A stretch of DNA of 64,000 nucleotides, from contig CBFIBR010000004.1 of assembly GCA_965660935.1 (NCBI GenBank), positions 1 through 64,000 of the forward strand, written 5' to 3'. The notes below the pieces were generated by a model that made no database searches, was not told the origin of the DNA, and saw only the letters and a list, made by a program, of their open reading frames with translations. The DNA is from UBA1172 sp002457135 (GTDB lineage: Bacteria > Pseudomonadota > Alphaproteobacteria > Puniceispirillales > UBA1172). Below are positions 19,540 through 28,923 of the stretch, piece after piece; within the stretch, counting starts at the first letter, position 1; each line of letters starts with the position of its first letter. A program made the translations under genes and the position numbers.

Positions 19540-19546
19540 CCCCACC

Positions 19547-21748
19547 CTAACGCTTCAGGCGGGTGGATGAAATCGCTCCCAGGTACTTGAAATTGAACAC
19601 CACGAAGACTTCATCAATCGGCTTGATATCCCGGTCTGTTGTTGTGTCCCTGTTATAGCCGATGCTGATGCTGAGGCAGTTCTGAACACCGCCGCCGTAA
19701 TTCAGCGCGATGCTGGAATCATCCAGTTTCCGCGCGCCATTGGTCATGTCGTATTCCTGGGTCCAGGTCACGGCCCACTGGTTCGGCAGTTTCTGGGTTG
19801 CCTTGATGACCAGGTCTTCCTTTTCCTCATTGGCGGTATTGAAATACGATTTGGCCAGCTGGTTATAGGTAATCCGCACATTGGTGGAGCTCAGGTTGAT
19901 GGCCGCCGATGCCTTGGTTTCGTTGAGGAAGAAATCACGCGGGTGGAACCGGCCTGCCCATGACAGGGAAAACCATTGTTCCGGCTTGATGGTGAAACTG
20001 GCCAGAACGTCGGAAAACCGGTCACTGTCAGAGGCGGCGTTCAGCCCTTCGGGTGTGCTGCCCGATACCCTCATCGAAGAGCCGACAAAGCCCGAAACAT
20101 CACCAAGGTAGCGATCATAGAGCGAGACCGAGGCCCCGGCATCAACCCGGCTGTGGGTTTTGGTGTAATCCTCACCCTGTTCCCGGTGCAACAGGAATAG
20201 GTTGGCCTCATCAAGGCGGAAATCAGAGCTGTCACGGTTCGGGATTTTGGCGGTGCGGTCACTGGCCTTGACCGAGACCAGCTTGGTTTTTGGCTCCACC
20301 ACAACGTGACGGTCACCGATGACGGTCGCAACCGGCATGGACCAGCCAACCCCGGCGGCGATGCTGCCCTGCCCAAGCTCACCTGTATAGCCGTCATTGC
20401 CGGTGGCGGTTTCGATATCACGGTACTGGCCTGAACCCCGGCCTTCCATGCTGATGATGCCGTAATCGGTGGTGAATTCTTCCAGCCCGTAGAGTTCCGA
20501 GGTCCAGCGCCGCACATCGGTGTAATCATCGTTGTTGAGGCTGGTTGCACTTAACCTCAGCCTCAGGCTCAGGTCTTCACGCGGGCTTTCGAGATAGCGT
20601 TCATGAAAGATATGGGGGTAGACAACGGGTTCATGCTCTTCACCGCTGCTGCTTTGCAGGTCCTGAATGTCATAGGCCTCGATCAGGCTGTAACGGTTGT
20701 GATCAACGCGCTCGGTTGAAATATACGATTTCAGGGATTCGGCCGTATCAAAACCGTAACGCCGCATGAACGTATCCTGACTGGCGCGGTAAATCCTGGC
20801 CTCGGTATTCCATTGATCGCCGAGCATGGTGGTAAAGGTCGCATCGATACCGCCAACATCCTCACGGTCTTTCTTGTAGGTGTTGAGCCGGCCGCCGATG
20901 ATCTTGGCATCAAGGTTGCTCTGGTCCCAGCGCTGGCGATAGTTCAGCTCCAGCGCATCACCGTTATTGGTGAAATATTTCGGGGTGATTTCGAGGTCGT
21001 GGGTTTCCCCTGTGACCCAGTAAAACGACTGTGAATAGGTCGTGCCAAGGTCGGTGGAAAATGAAATCCGTGGTGGCAGCAGCCCGGACTGGCGGCGCAC
21101 GGTCCAGTCAGGGTGTGACAGGAACGGGAAATACATCACCGGGATTGAGAAAATATGCATCCTGACATTGTCGTGATAGACCATCTTGCTCTCGGTATCA
21201 TGACGGGTCGATGATGATCGCAGCTCCCACGCAGGGGTTTCCCCCTCCAGGAAATCGCAGTTGCAGGGGGTGAAGCGTGAGGTGTTGAAAGTGCTGGATT
21301 TTTCCTGCTGGAAATCGAGCTTATCCGCGCTCACCCATGATCCGTCAGCCAGTTTGCTGATGGCCTGTTCGGCGAGGGCGCGGGCAAAATTATCTTCCAG
21401 CGTGACCGCTTCGGCGTAATGCACCCCGCCATTGGGATCAGTCAGGATGACATTGCCGGTGGCAATCGCGCGGCCTTCATCACGGTAATATTCAACCTTG
21501 TCGGCCTTGAGGGTGGCCTTGCCCTGGGTGATGACAACATTGCCGGTGGCGATCATCACCCCGGTTTCGCTGTTGGATGAAACACTATCGGCAATGAATT
21601 CAACAGGCGCTTCCTCAACGGACTGGGCCAGTGAAGGCGATGAATACCCCGCAGCGATCAGCAGAACAGCAGCGACCAGCAGCCCGACGCAACGTAAAGG
21701 TGAATGGCGCAACAGTGTATATGGAGAACACAACCAAACTAGAGGCAT
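19547..21748 (-). CDS. lptD: LPS-assembly outer-membrane protein LptD
   Basis: Outer-membrane beta-barrel that places LPS in the outer leaflet at the end of the Lpt bridge. The start ATG at 21748 gives a good signal peptide: a hydrophobic core at about 20-34 and likely cleavage after SLA at 41. It has AGGA 10 nt upstream; an in-frame ATG at 21850 is less likely. Residues about 50-150 form the OstA/LptA-like beta-jellyroll (FIADSVSSNSETGVMIATGN, KADKVEYYRDEGRAIATGNV). The rest is the LptD barrel (YFPFLSHPDWTVRRQSGLLPP). The length is 733 aa. The conserved late cysteine is seen in VQNCLSISIGY. Partners LptA, LptB and LptC are encoded at 34773-37281. Confidence 0.94.
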   Translation of the reverse strand: MPLVWLCSPYTLLRHSPLRCVGLLVAAVLLIAAGYSSPSLAQSVEEAPVEFIADSVSSNSETGVMIATGNVVITQGKATLKADKVEYYRDEGRAIATGNVILTDPNGGVHYAEAVTLEDNFARALAEQAISKLADGSWVSADKLDFQQEKSSTFNTSRFTPCNCDFLEGETPAWELRSSSTRHDTESKMVYHDNVRMHIFSIPVMYFPFLSHPDWTVRRQSGLLPPRISFSTDLGTTYSQSFYWVTGETHDLEITPKYFTNNGDALELNYRQRWDQSNLDAKIIGGRLNTYKKDREDVGGIDATFTTMLGDQWNTEARIYRASQDTFMRRYGFDTAESLKSYISTERVDHNRYSLIEAYDIQDLQSSSGEEHEPVVYPHIFHERYLESPREDLSLRLRLSATSLNNDDYTDVRRWTSELYGLEEFTTDYGIISMEGRGSGQYRDIETATGNDGYTGELGQGSIAAGVGWSMPVATVIGDRHVVVEPKTKLVSVKASDRTAKIPNRDSSDFRLDEANLFLLHREQGEDYTKTHSRVDAGASVSLYDRYLGDVSGFVGSSMRVSGSTPEGLNAASDSDRFSDVLASFTIKPEQWFSLSWAGRFHPRDFFLNETKASAAINLSSTNVRITYNQLAKSYFNTANEEKEDLVIKATQKLPNQWAVTWTQEYDMTNGARKLDDSSIALNYGGGVQNCLSISIGYNRDTTTDRDIKPIDEVFVVFNFKYLGAISSTRLKR

Positions 21749-21926
21749 CGATAAAGGATCCTGGTTTTGGGGATGGCGACCTGAAATATGATTTAGTATA
21801 TCCTGACAGAAGAGAAACTGGCAAGACTGCTGGCTGGCCATAAGGGGCATTGCCGCCCGGATGGATAAATCAGGCCCGGATAATTCGGCCCGGGCCGGAA
21901 TAAGGTGGATAATTCAGGATGGATCA

Positions 21927-22886
21927 ATGCCCATGACCACAGGCCGCAAAATTCTGGTGATCAAGCATGGCGCGCTGGGTGATATCGTTCAGGCACTGGA
22001 TGGTTTCGCCAGCCTGAGGGCGGGTCATAAGGATGATCATCTGGCCGTGCTGACCAGCCCCGGCTTTGCCGGATTGCTCAGCATGATGCCGTATTTTGAT
22101 GAAGTGCTGGTGGACCATCGCGCAGGCCCCCTGCAACTGGCCCGTAATGTTCAGCTGTGGCGGGTGCTGCGCCGGAACTGGGACCGTGTCTATGATTTTC
22201 AATCATCACGCAGGACACGCCGCTATCTGGACCATGTGTTGAGGGACGGGACCGACATCATCGGCCAGTCCCGCCGCGCCAGCCATCCCCTGCCCGATAT
22301 GACCGGCATGAACAACCGGGACCGGATGCTGGAAACAGCCCGTCTGGGCGGCTGCCCGATGGTGGAGGCTGACCCATCCTGGCTAACAGGCGGCAAGACC
22401 GCCGAAAACCCTGACAGCAAAGCCGGGAAAACCGCTGTGCTGGTGCCGGGGTGTTCCCCTGTCAAACCCGAAAAACGCTGGCCTGAACAGCATTACGCCA
22501 GTCTTGCCCGATTGCTCCATGACGCGGGGTACAGGGTTACGCTGGTCGGAACCGATGTTGATCGTGCCGCGGGTGATGCCATCATGGCGGCCTTCCCTGA
22601 TGCCCATGACCGGATTGGCAAAACCAGCCTGATGGAACTGGCGGGGGAGCTGTCCCGGGCCAGCCTTGTGATCGGCAATGACACCGGCCCGGTTTTTCTG
22701 GCCGCCAGGCTCGGCGCACCGACCCTGATGCTGATGTCACGGCATACCGACCCTGCCATGTCAGCCCCGACCGGACCTTCATTTGGTGGCCTGTCGTGTG
22801 GCTGGCTGAAGCAGGAGAACATTGCCGATATCCGGCCCGGGGATGTCATGGCGGCGCTCGATGACTTGCCTGATGCTGCTGACTGA
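21927..22886 (+). CDS. ADP-heptose:LPS heptosyltransferase-like protein (GT9)
   Basis: Glycosyltransferase family 9 enzyme, likely adding heptose to the LPS inner core from the ADP-heptose made by the HldE pathway. The N-terminus KILVIKHGALGDIVQALDGF is the GT9 hallmark; the C-terminal half has LVPGCSPVKPEKRWPEQHYA and the donor-site motif LVIGNDTGPVFLAARLGAPT. The length is 319 aa from ATG 21927, which has AGGA 7 nt upstream. A longer in-frame start at 21861 lacks support. It diverges from lptD and leads the GT9-GT4-asparagine-synthetase row. Confidence 0.9.
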   Translation: MPMTTGRKILVIKHGALGDIVQALDGFASLRAGHKDDHLAVLTSPGFAGLLSMMPYFDEVLVDHRAGPLQLARNVQLWRVLRRNWDRVYDFQSSRRTRRYLDHVLRDGTDIIGQSRRASHPLPDMTGMNNRDRMLETARLGGCPMVEADPSWLTGGKTAENPDSKAGKTAVLVPGCSPVKPEKRWPEQHYASLARLLHDAGYRVTLVGTDVDRAAGDAIMAAFPDAHDRIGKTSLMELAGELSRASLVIGNDTGPVFLAARLGAPTLMLMSRHTDPAMSAPTGPSFGGLSCGWLKQENIADIRPGDVMAALDDLPDAAD

Positions 22887-22889
22887 GTG

Positions 22890-23978
22890 ATGATAGCCTC
22901 AGGCAGAAAGGACACCGGCTTGGCCACTACACTTCATTCCCCGATCAAGGCCCCTGATCTGCATCTTTTTCAGGCCATGGCGGGTGCCGAGCTTGGCGGG
23001 GCTGAGACGTTTTTTGAACGGCTTGCGCTAGGTTTCCATGACCACGGGTTGCGCCAGACACTGGCCATCAAACCCTGGCCCGGTCGGCTCAACACCCTGG
23101 CCGGGATTGCACCCCGCCCTTGCGCCTTCCGGCCTGTACCCGGCTTTATTGACCGTATGAAACTGAAGTGGATGATTGACGCATCAGGGGCTGATATCAT
23201 CCTCAGCTGGATGAACAGGGCCACCCGCCTGACCCCGAAAACAGGCATTCCGCATATTGCCCGGCTCGGCGGTTTCTATGACCTGAAATATTACCGCGAT
23301 TGCGATCTGCTGGTGGCCAATACCAGGGGGATCGCCGATTATCTGGTGCAACAGGGCTGGCCCGCTGGCAGGGTCAGGGTGCAGGTCAATTTTGTCCCTG
23401 ATGGCCTTGATACGCCTGATCCCGATGGGGGCAACCAGCCCACCGGGGATGGTGAGACTGTTTTTGTCAGCCTTGGCCGGTTCCACCCCAACAAGGGTTT
23501 TGATACCCTCCTGAACGCTTTTGCCGGGGTTCCGTCCGGCCGTCTGCGGCTGGCTGGTGATGGGCCGGAAAAGGCCCGGCTGATGACACTGGCGGAACAG
23601 CTCGGCATTGCATCGAGGGTTGAGTTCTGCGGCTGGCAGGCCAACCCCCAGTCCTTTATCCGGTCCGGTGATATTTTTATTTGCCCGTCCCGTCATGAAC
23701 CCTTTGGCAACGTGATTATGGAGGCATTTGCCTGCCGGATGCCGGTCATCACCACGGCATCGGATGGCGCAACCGAAAACGCCAGCCATGGTGACACTGC
23801 CCTGATCATCCCGGTTGATGATAGTGCCGCCATGACGGATGCGATGACAAACCTGCAATCCGATCCTGCCCTGGCGGGGAAACTGGCGGGCAAGGCCTAT
23901 CAGGCCTATCAGAAAGGGTTCACCGAAACCGCCGTAATCAGGGGCTGGTTTGATCTGCTGGCCGAGGTTGCAGGCTGA
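22890..23978 (+). CDS. Glycosyltransferase family 4 protein
   Basis: Retaining, GT-B fold transferase, probably acting on LPS or another surface glycan. The donor-binding C-terminal half is clear: VFVSLGRFHPNKGFDTLLNA, LAGDGPEKARL, and the EX7E region CPSRHEPFGNVIMEAFACRMP. The N-terminal acceptor domain begins LHLFQAMAGAELGGAETFF. The start is ambiguous: GTG 22887 and ATG 22890 directly follow the GT9 stop, while TTG 22920 has AAAGGA 7 nt upstream and may be the true start. The stop overlaps the next ATG (TGATG). Substrate unknown. Confidence 0.9.
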   Translation: MIASGRKDTGLATTLHSPIKAPDLHLFQAMAGAELGGAETFFERLALGFHDHGLRQTLAIKPWPGRLNTLAGIAPRPCAFRPVPGFIDRMKLKWMIDASGADIILSWMNRATRLTPKTGIPHIARLGGFYDLKYYRDCDLLVANTRGIADYLVQQGWPAGRVRVQVNFVPDGLDTPDPDGGNQPTGDGETVFVSLGRFHPNKGFDTLLNAFAGVPSGRLRLAGDGPEKARLMTLAEQLGIASRVEFCGWQANPQSFIRSGDIFICPSRHEPFGNVIMEAFACRMPVITTASDGATENASHGDTALIIPVDDSAAMTDAMTNLQSDPALAGKLAGKAYQAYQKGFTETAVIRGWFDLLAEVAG

Positions 23979-25777
23979 TGTGCGGGATTGGCGGCTATTT
24001 CCTGAAACAGGGCGCAACCGCGCCGGATGGCGTGTTGCAACGGATGGAACAGGCGCTCCGTCATCGCGGCCCTGATGGCAGCACCATCATGACAGAGGGT
24101 CAGGCCGGGTTCTGTCATACAAGGCTGGCGATCATTGATGTTGAGGGCGGCGCCCAGCCGTTCGTTCATCAGCATGAAAACAGCCGCTGTCTTTCCATGG
24201 CCAATGGCGAGATTTACAATCACCGCGAATTGCGCGCTGATCTGGATCAATTCAAACTGGCCAGCGCATCCGACTGTGAGGTTCTGTTGCCGCTCTGGCT
24301 GCGTGATGGTGACGGTTTTACCCGGCAGCTTCGCGGCATGTACGCCGCCGCGCTTTATGATGGCAGCACTGGCCGGGGTTGCCTGATCCGTGATCCGTTC
24401 GGGATCAAGCCGCTCTATGTGATTGAGGATGAACGCGGGGTATTCTTTGCCTCTGAAATCAGCGCCCTCAAATCCTCGCTTCAACTGGATTGTGATATTG
24501 ACCCGCTCGCCGCCGCCAGCCTGCTTGATCGCCAGTTCGTAATAGGCGGCAGGACCCCTTATGAAGGGATCAGCAAGCTTGCCCCGGGGGAGGTGCTGAC
24601 TATTGAAAATGGCCGCATCACAGGACGGTATCGTGATGCTCCTCTGGGGGATAATCCAGATGCAATAAGGGCCAACCCGGATGATCTGGATGCCCTGCTG
24701 CTTCAGACGGTGGATGCGCATCAGCTTTCGGATGTGCCGTTCGGGATGTTTCTTTCCGGCGGGGTGGATTCCTCCATCCTGCTGGCCCTCATGGCCAGGC
24801 TTAGGCTGATGGGGCAGGTGCCGGATCACACCCCCCGGCTGCTGGCCTATACTGTCCGTTTTGATCGTGAGAGCGTCGCTGATGAAACCCGTCATGCCCG
24901 CATGCTGGCCGATCACCTTGGGGCCGAGTTTATTGATGCCACTTACGGTGAGGATGATTTCATCACCAGCGCGGGAATGGCGGTGGCGGCAACCGATGAT
25001 CCGGTGGCGGATTACGCCATCCTGCCGAGCTATCATCTGGCGGCGCGGGCGCGGGCTGATGTCAAGGTGATCCTGACCGGGGAGGGCGGGGATGAATTTT
25101 TCGCAGGCTATGGGCGATATCGTGCCGGCATGCGCCCGTTTCTGCCCAAAAGCCCGACCCGCCCGGGACCGGCGTTGAAATCGGGGCTGATCAGGGCTGA
25201 TCTGGCTCAACGCCTCGGCCATGCTCTCATGGAACAGTCGGGCCATCTGCCCTCATTCACTGAGCGGCTGTTTGACAGGGACACGGCACTGGCCCGCCTG
25301 CAACAGCATGATATTGCCGAATGGCTGCCTGATGATCTCCTCACCAAGGCGGATCGCTGCCTCATGCATAACGGGATTGAGGGGCGCACGCCGTTTGTTG
25401 ACCGGCATCTTTCCGCCTATGGGTTCGGGCTTGGCCATGCCGATAAAATCCGCAAGCGTGATGGTAAATACAGGCTCAAGGCCTGGCTTCAGGAAAACCT
25501 GCCTGAGGCAAAACCCTTCACCCCCAAACGCGGATTTACCGTGCCGGTGGGGGAATGGATCGCCCGCCACGCCGGTGAATTTGCGCCGCTCGTCTCCCGC
25601 CTTGATAGCATCACCAGCATCATTGATGCCTCCGCTGTTCAAGGGTTATTTGCGGGCGCGGATCGCCGTTCGGGGCTATTGGCATGGCGGGTGCTGTATT
25701 TCGCGCTCTGGCATCAGATCCATGGTCGCGGCGTTGACCCGGCTCAGCCGGTAGCCGCCATTCTTGCCGCCCGTTAG
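23978..25777 (+). CDS. asnB: Glutamine-dependent asparagine synthetase-like amidotransferase
   Basis: Class II amidotransferase of 599 aa with both halves apparently active. Cys2 begins the glutaminase domain (MCGIGGYFL), with RHRGPDG and ANGEIYNHRELR. The synthetase domain carries the PP-loop SGGVDSS at residues 260-266, GEGGDEFFAGYGRYR, and GRTPFVDRHLSAYGFGL. It overlaps the upstream glycosyltransferase gene, so it is probably co-translated with it. That context suggests it could amidate a surface sugar or acid rather than only make asparagine; the family includes such glycan-modifying members. Confidence 0.88.
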   Translation: MCGIGGYFLKQGATAPDGVLQRMEQALRHRGPDGSTIMTEGQAGFCHTRLAIIDVEGGAQPFVHQHENSRCLSMANGEIYNHRELRADLDQFKLASASDCEVLLPLWLRDGDGFTRQLRGMYAAALYDGSTGRGCLIRDPFGIKPLYVIEDERGVFFASEISALKSSLQLDCDIDPLAAASLLDRQFVIGGRTPYEGISKLAPGEVLTIENGRITGRYRDAPLGDNPDAIRANPDDLDALLLQTVDAHQLSDVPFGMFLSGGVDSSILLALMARLRLMGQVPDHTPRLLAYTVRFDRESVADETRHARMLADHLGAEFIDATYGEDDFITSAGMAVAATDDPVADYAILPSYHLAARARADVKVILTGEGGDEFFAGYGRYRAGMRPFLPKSPTRPGPALKSGLIRADLAQRLGHALMEQSGHLPSFTERLFDRDTALARLQQHDIAEWLPDDLLTKADRCLMHNGIEGRTPFVDRHLSAYGFGLGHADKIRKRDGKYRLKAWLQENLPEAKPFTPKRGFTVPVGEWIARHAGEFAPLVSRLDSITSIIDASAVQGLFAGADRRSGLLAWRVLYFALWHQIHGRGVDPAQPVAAILAAR

Positions 25778-25790
25778 CCTTTAAACCCGG

Positions 25791-26345
25791 CTAGAAGGAT
25801 GAGTTTGGGCCACTGAGGAATTCCTTTTCCTCATCGCTGAGGGGGCGGCCGAGGATCGTGCTGCGGTGCGGGAAATGGCCAAACCGGGCAACGATATCAC
25901 GGTGCGCAACAGCATAGCCGTGGGTACGCTCGGTGGTGTATTGCTCAAACAGCGGCAGGGAGGCATCCTGGATCGACAGGTCCTCGGCATGCATCATCGG
26001 CATCAGCAGGAAATGCCGGTAATGGACATCTTCAAACGTATCGAGATAGCCGCGCTCCAGCCCCTTGAGCGACAGGGCCAGGGCCATGTCATCACCGGAA
26101 AAGGCCTTGGGCGTGTCGCGGTAGATGTTGCGGGTCATCTGGTCAAGCAGCAGGATCAGCGCCACCAGCCCGTCACTGTTTTCGGCCCATTGGTCGAGCT
26201 GCCCGGCCAGCGCCATTTCCACCAGATCACCAAATTGGTCTTTCAGGGTGGCATCGAAATCATCGTTTTTGATGAACCAGCTTTCCTCAGGGGTTTCTTC
26301 AAACCAGAAATTCAGCACAACCTCGATTTTGTCTTCATGGCGCAT
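25791..26345 (-). CDS. DUF924 family protein
   Basis: A cytoplasmic alpha-helical (TPR-like) protein of 184 aa. DUF924 signatures are VLNFWFEE near the N-terminus, LILLLDQMTRNIYRDTPKAF in the middle, and HYRHFLLMPMMHAED plus VARFGHFPHRSTILGR toward the end. No biochemical role is established for the family that I can use here. It is convergent with the asparagine-synthetase gene (13-nt gap) and lies downstream of the FAD oxidase on the same strand with a 76-nt gap. Confidence 0.88.
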   Translation of the reverse strand: MRHEDKIEVVLNFWFEETPEESWFIKNDDFDATLKDQFGDLVEMALAGQLDQWAENSDGLVALILLLDQMTRNIYRDTPKAFSGDDMALALSLKGLERGYLDTFEDVHYRHFLLMPMMHAEDLSIQDASLPLFEQYTTERTHGYAVAHRDIVARFGHFPHRSTILGRPLSDEEKEFLSGPNSSF

Positions 26346-26421
26346 GGTCAGCTCCCTTAATGTTGGTCTTTAACTTGGTGTTCTTCCTGGAGAGGCCGAC
26401 TATCATCAGAGGGGTCCGGCT

Positions 26422-27861
26422 CTAGAGAATTTTCCCCGGGTTCATGATCCCGTTCGGGTCAAGTGCCTTTTTGATCGCTTCCATCACGGCGAGGGCGGTT
26501 GCATCCTTGGCATCACGCAGCAGGTGGCGTTTTTTCTGGCCAATCCCGTGTTCGGCACTGATTGACCCGCCATACTGTTTCAACAGCCCTGACAGCATTG
26601 TATCAAATTCGGGGAAAAGTGCCATGAAATCGGGGTGTCCCTGCCGCGGGATGCAGAGGTTGTAATGCAGGTTGCCATCCCCGAGATGACCAAACCCGAA
26701 AACCCGCACCCCGGGGGCAATCGCCTCAGCCGCGGCGGCGGCGCGGTGATAGAATTCCGCCATGTGTTCAATCGGGATGGAGATATCGGATTTATAGGCG
26801 ACCCCGGCCTTGATTTCGCTTTCGGGCGTAAGCTCCCGAATGGCCCAGAGCGCGGCACGCTGATTGCTGCTGGTGGCGATGGTTGCATCATTGATCAGCT
26901 CATCCTCCAGTGATGCCTCCAGTATCCCTTCCATCAGATTGTTGAGCGGCATTGTGCCATCCAGCCCGGGCATGGCATCGGTGGGGGCGGTGGATGAAAT
27001 CTCAATAAACGCTGAAAAGGCCGGGATATCGGCGATCGGCTGAACCGTGTCGGGGTAATGTTCCATGACATTGTCGATGATCGATTTCGGCATCAGCTCA
27101 AACGTTGTCACCCTGCCGCCACTGGCAGACTGGCACAGGTTGAGAAGGCTGATGGCAGCATCGATATCACGCAATCCGGCAAAGGCGGTGACAACGGCCT
27201 GATGCGCCGGGAACAGTTGCAATGTTGCGGCCGTGATGATCCCGAGCGTGCCTTCGGACCCGATGAAAAGGTTTTTCAGGTCATAGCCGGTGTTATCTTT
27301 TTTGAGGGGGGAAAGCAGGTTCATGACCCGCCCGTCAGGGACAACCACCTCAAGCCCGAGGCAGAGCGCCCTGGCGTTGCCATAGCGCACCACCCCCAGA
27401 CCGCCTGCATTGGTGGAAAGATTGCCGCCGATCCGGCAAGTCCCGCGAGAGCCGAAATCAAGCGGGAACAGCAATCCTTCAGCCTCGGCACTGCGCTGGA
27501 TGGTTTCCAGAATGCAGCCTGCCTGAACCACCATGGTGTTGCTTTTAAGATCGAGGCTAAGCACCTGATCCATCCGTTTCAGCGACAGCACAATGGCATC
27601 ACCGCTGGTATCAGGGGTTGCGCCGCCGCAAAGACCGGTATTACCGCCCTGGGGGACAATCGGCACGCCGTGTTCATTGGCGTAGGCGAGAACGCGGCTG
27701 ACTTCATCGGTGGAACCGGGATGCACCACCGCCGTTGCCGTGCCGGTGTAATGCTTGCGCCAGTCGGTCAGGTAAGGCGCGGTTTCATCCGCATCGGTGA
27801 TGACGGATTTGGCCCCGCAGATCGTGGTCAGGGCAGTGATGATGGCGTTGGTATCAGGCAT
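26422..27861 (-). CDS. FAD-linked oxidase of the D-lactate/D-2-hydroxyglutarate dehydrogenase type
   Basis: A PCMH-type FAD enzyme of 479 aa that oxidises a D-2-hydroxy acid. The FAD-binding half includes VPQGGNTGLCGGATP, GCILETIQRSAEAEGLLFP, and IGGNLSTNAGGLGVVRYGN. The C-terminal FAD-oxidase cap ends with FGFGHLGDGNLHYNLCIP and EHGIGQKKRHLL, the metal/substrate His motifs. It resembles GlcD, Dld3 and D-2-hydroxyglutarate dehydrogenases; the exact substrate cannot be told. There are no Fe-S partners (GlcE, GlcF) beside it, which favours the single-chain type. Confidence 0.88.
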   Translation of the reverse strand: MPDTNAIITALTTICGAKSVITDADETAPYLTDWRKHYTGTATAVVHPGSTDEVSRVLAYANEHGVPIVPQGGNTGLCGGATPDTSGDAIVLSLKRMDQVLSLDLKSNTMVVQAGCILETIQRSAEAEGLLFPLDFGSRGTCRIGGNLSTNAGGLGVVRYGNARALCLGLEVVVPDGRVMNLLSPLKKDNTGYDLKNLFIGSEGTLGIITAATLQLFPAHQAVVTAFAGLRDIDAAISLLNLCQSASGGRVTTFELMPKSIIDNVMEHYPDTVQPIADIPAFSAFIEISSTAPTDAMPGLDGTMPLNNLMEGILEASLEDELINDATIATSSNQRAALWAIRELTPESEIKAGVAYKSDISIPIEHMAEFYHRAAAAAEAIAPGVRVFGFGHLGDGNLHYNLCIPRQGHPDFMALFPEFDTMLSGLLKQYGGSISAEHGIGQKKRHLLRDAKDATALAVMEAIKKALDPNGIMNPGKIL

Positions 27862-27960
27862 GTCAAACCGTGGCAGGGACTGGAACAGGGATCATCATAC
27901 CATGCTGTATTGCAGGATCAATGCTGCACTAATAAATGCACCCTCAAACAGGGGCATGCG

Positions 27961-28923
27961 TCATTTTTTAGCAGCGCGGTTGAGCCGGTCATTGATCGCC
28001 GTCCCGATCCCGCCATGGGGGACAGGGGCAACGGCAATGGCGACGGCCCCGATCCGGTCAGCCTGACGCAGAAGATCATAGAGCGATGCCGCTGCCTCAA
28101 TCAGATCACCCCTTGGGCTGAGGTTGAAGGCATGGCGGCAAAGAGGGGCATCGGCATCACCAAAACCGATCCACACCGTGTCCCTCCCGGCATCGTTCTG
28201 GTTCAGCAACAGGGGGGTTGCCGGGGCGTAATGGCTTTCCATCTGGCCCGGGCTGATGATGCCGTGGCTGTCTTTCCCTGAGGGGTTTCTAGGGATGATG
28301 CCGGTTGCATCCTCAATCATGGTATCAGTGACACTGCCGGGGCGGAGGATCACCGGAACCGCCCCCCTTGCATCAATCACCGTCGATTCCAGCCCCCCTT
28401 CAGCAGCCCCGCAATCAAGGATCATGGCGAGATCGGCGTTGCCCCCCAGCTCTTCCAGAACATGCCCGGCCCGGGTCGGGCTGATGCGGCCGGAACGGTT
28501 TGCCGATGGTGCCGCCACGGGAACCCCCGCCTCAGCCAGAAAGGCGCGGGCATGGGTGTTGGCAGGAACCCGCAGGGCGACACTGTCCAGCCCGGATGTA
28601 GCCAGCGTGCTGATCGGACAGTCAGGCTGCTGGTCCAGCACCAGTGTCATCGGACCGGGCCAGAAATGGTCAGCCAGAATGCGGGCAAGGGGGGTTTCCT
28701 TGCCTGTCTCAAAAACAGTCTTGCTATCAGCAACGTGACTGATCAGCGGGTTGAAACCGGGGCGGGATTTCGCTGCAAAAATGCGGGCCACGGCCTGACC
28801 ATCCAGGGCATTGCCGCCCAGCCCGTAGACGGTCTCGGTGCCAAAGGCAACCAGCCTGCCGTCACGGATAAGGGATGCGGCCTCAGTGATTGCTGCCTGA
28901 TCGGGGTGCCGGGTTTCAGTCAT
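27961..28923 (-). CDS. tsaC: L-threonylcarbamoyladenylate synthase (TsaC/Sua5, long form)
   Basis: Makes threonylcarbamoyl-AMP for the universal t6A37 tRNA modification. The YrdC domain has VAFGTETVYGLGGNAL, IFAAKSRPGFNPLI, FWPGPMTLVL and VAAPSANRSGRISPT. A C-terminal Sua5 domain follows, linked by SPGQMESHYAPATPL, so this is the long Sua5 form (320 aa) rather than short TsaC. The start is ATG 28923, which overlaps the cysQ stop by 8 nt; a longer frame to 28989 runs inside cysQ and is unlikely. Confidence 0.94.
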   Translation of the reverse strand: MTETRHPDQAAITEAASLIRDGRLVAFGTETVYGLGGNALDGQAVARIFAAKSRPGFNPLISHVADSKTVFETGKETPLARILADHFWPGPMTLVLDQQPDCPISTLATSGLDSVALRVPANTHARAFLAEAGVPVAAPSANRSGRISPTRAGHVLEELGGNADLAMILDCGAAEGGLESTVIDARGAVPVILRPGSVTDTMIEDATGIIPRNPSGKDSHGIISPGQMESHYAPATPLLLNQNDAGRDTVWIGFGDADAPLCRHAFNLSPRGDLIEAAASLYDLLRQADRIGAVAIAVAPVPHGGIGTAINDRLNRAAKK

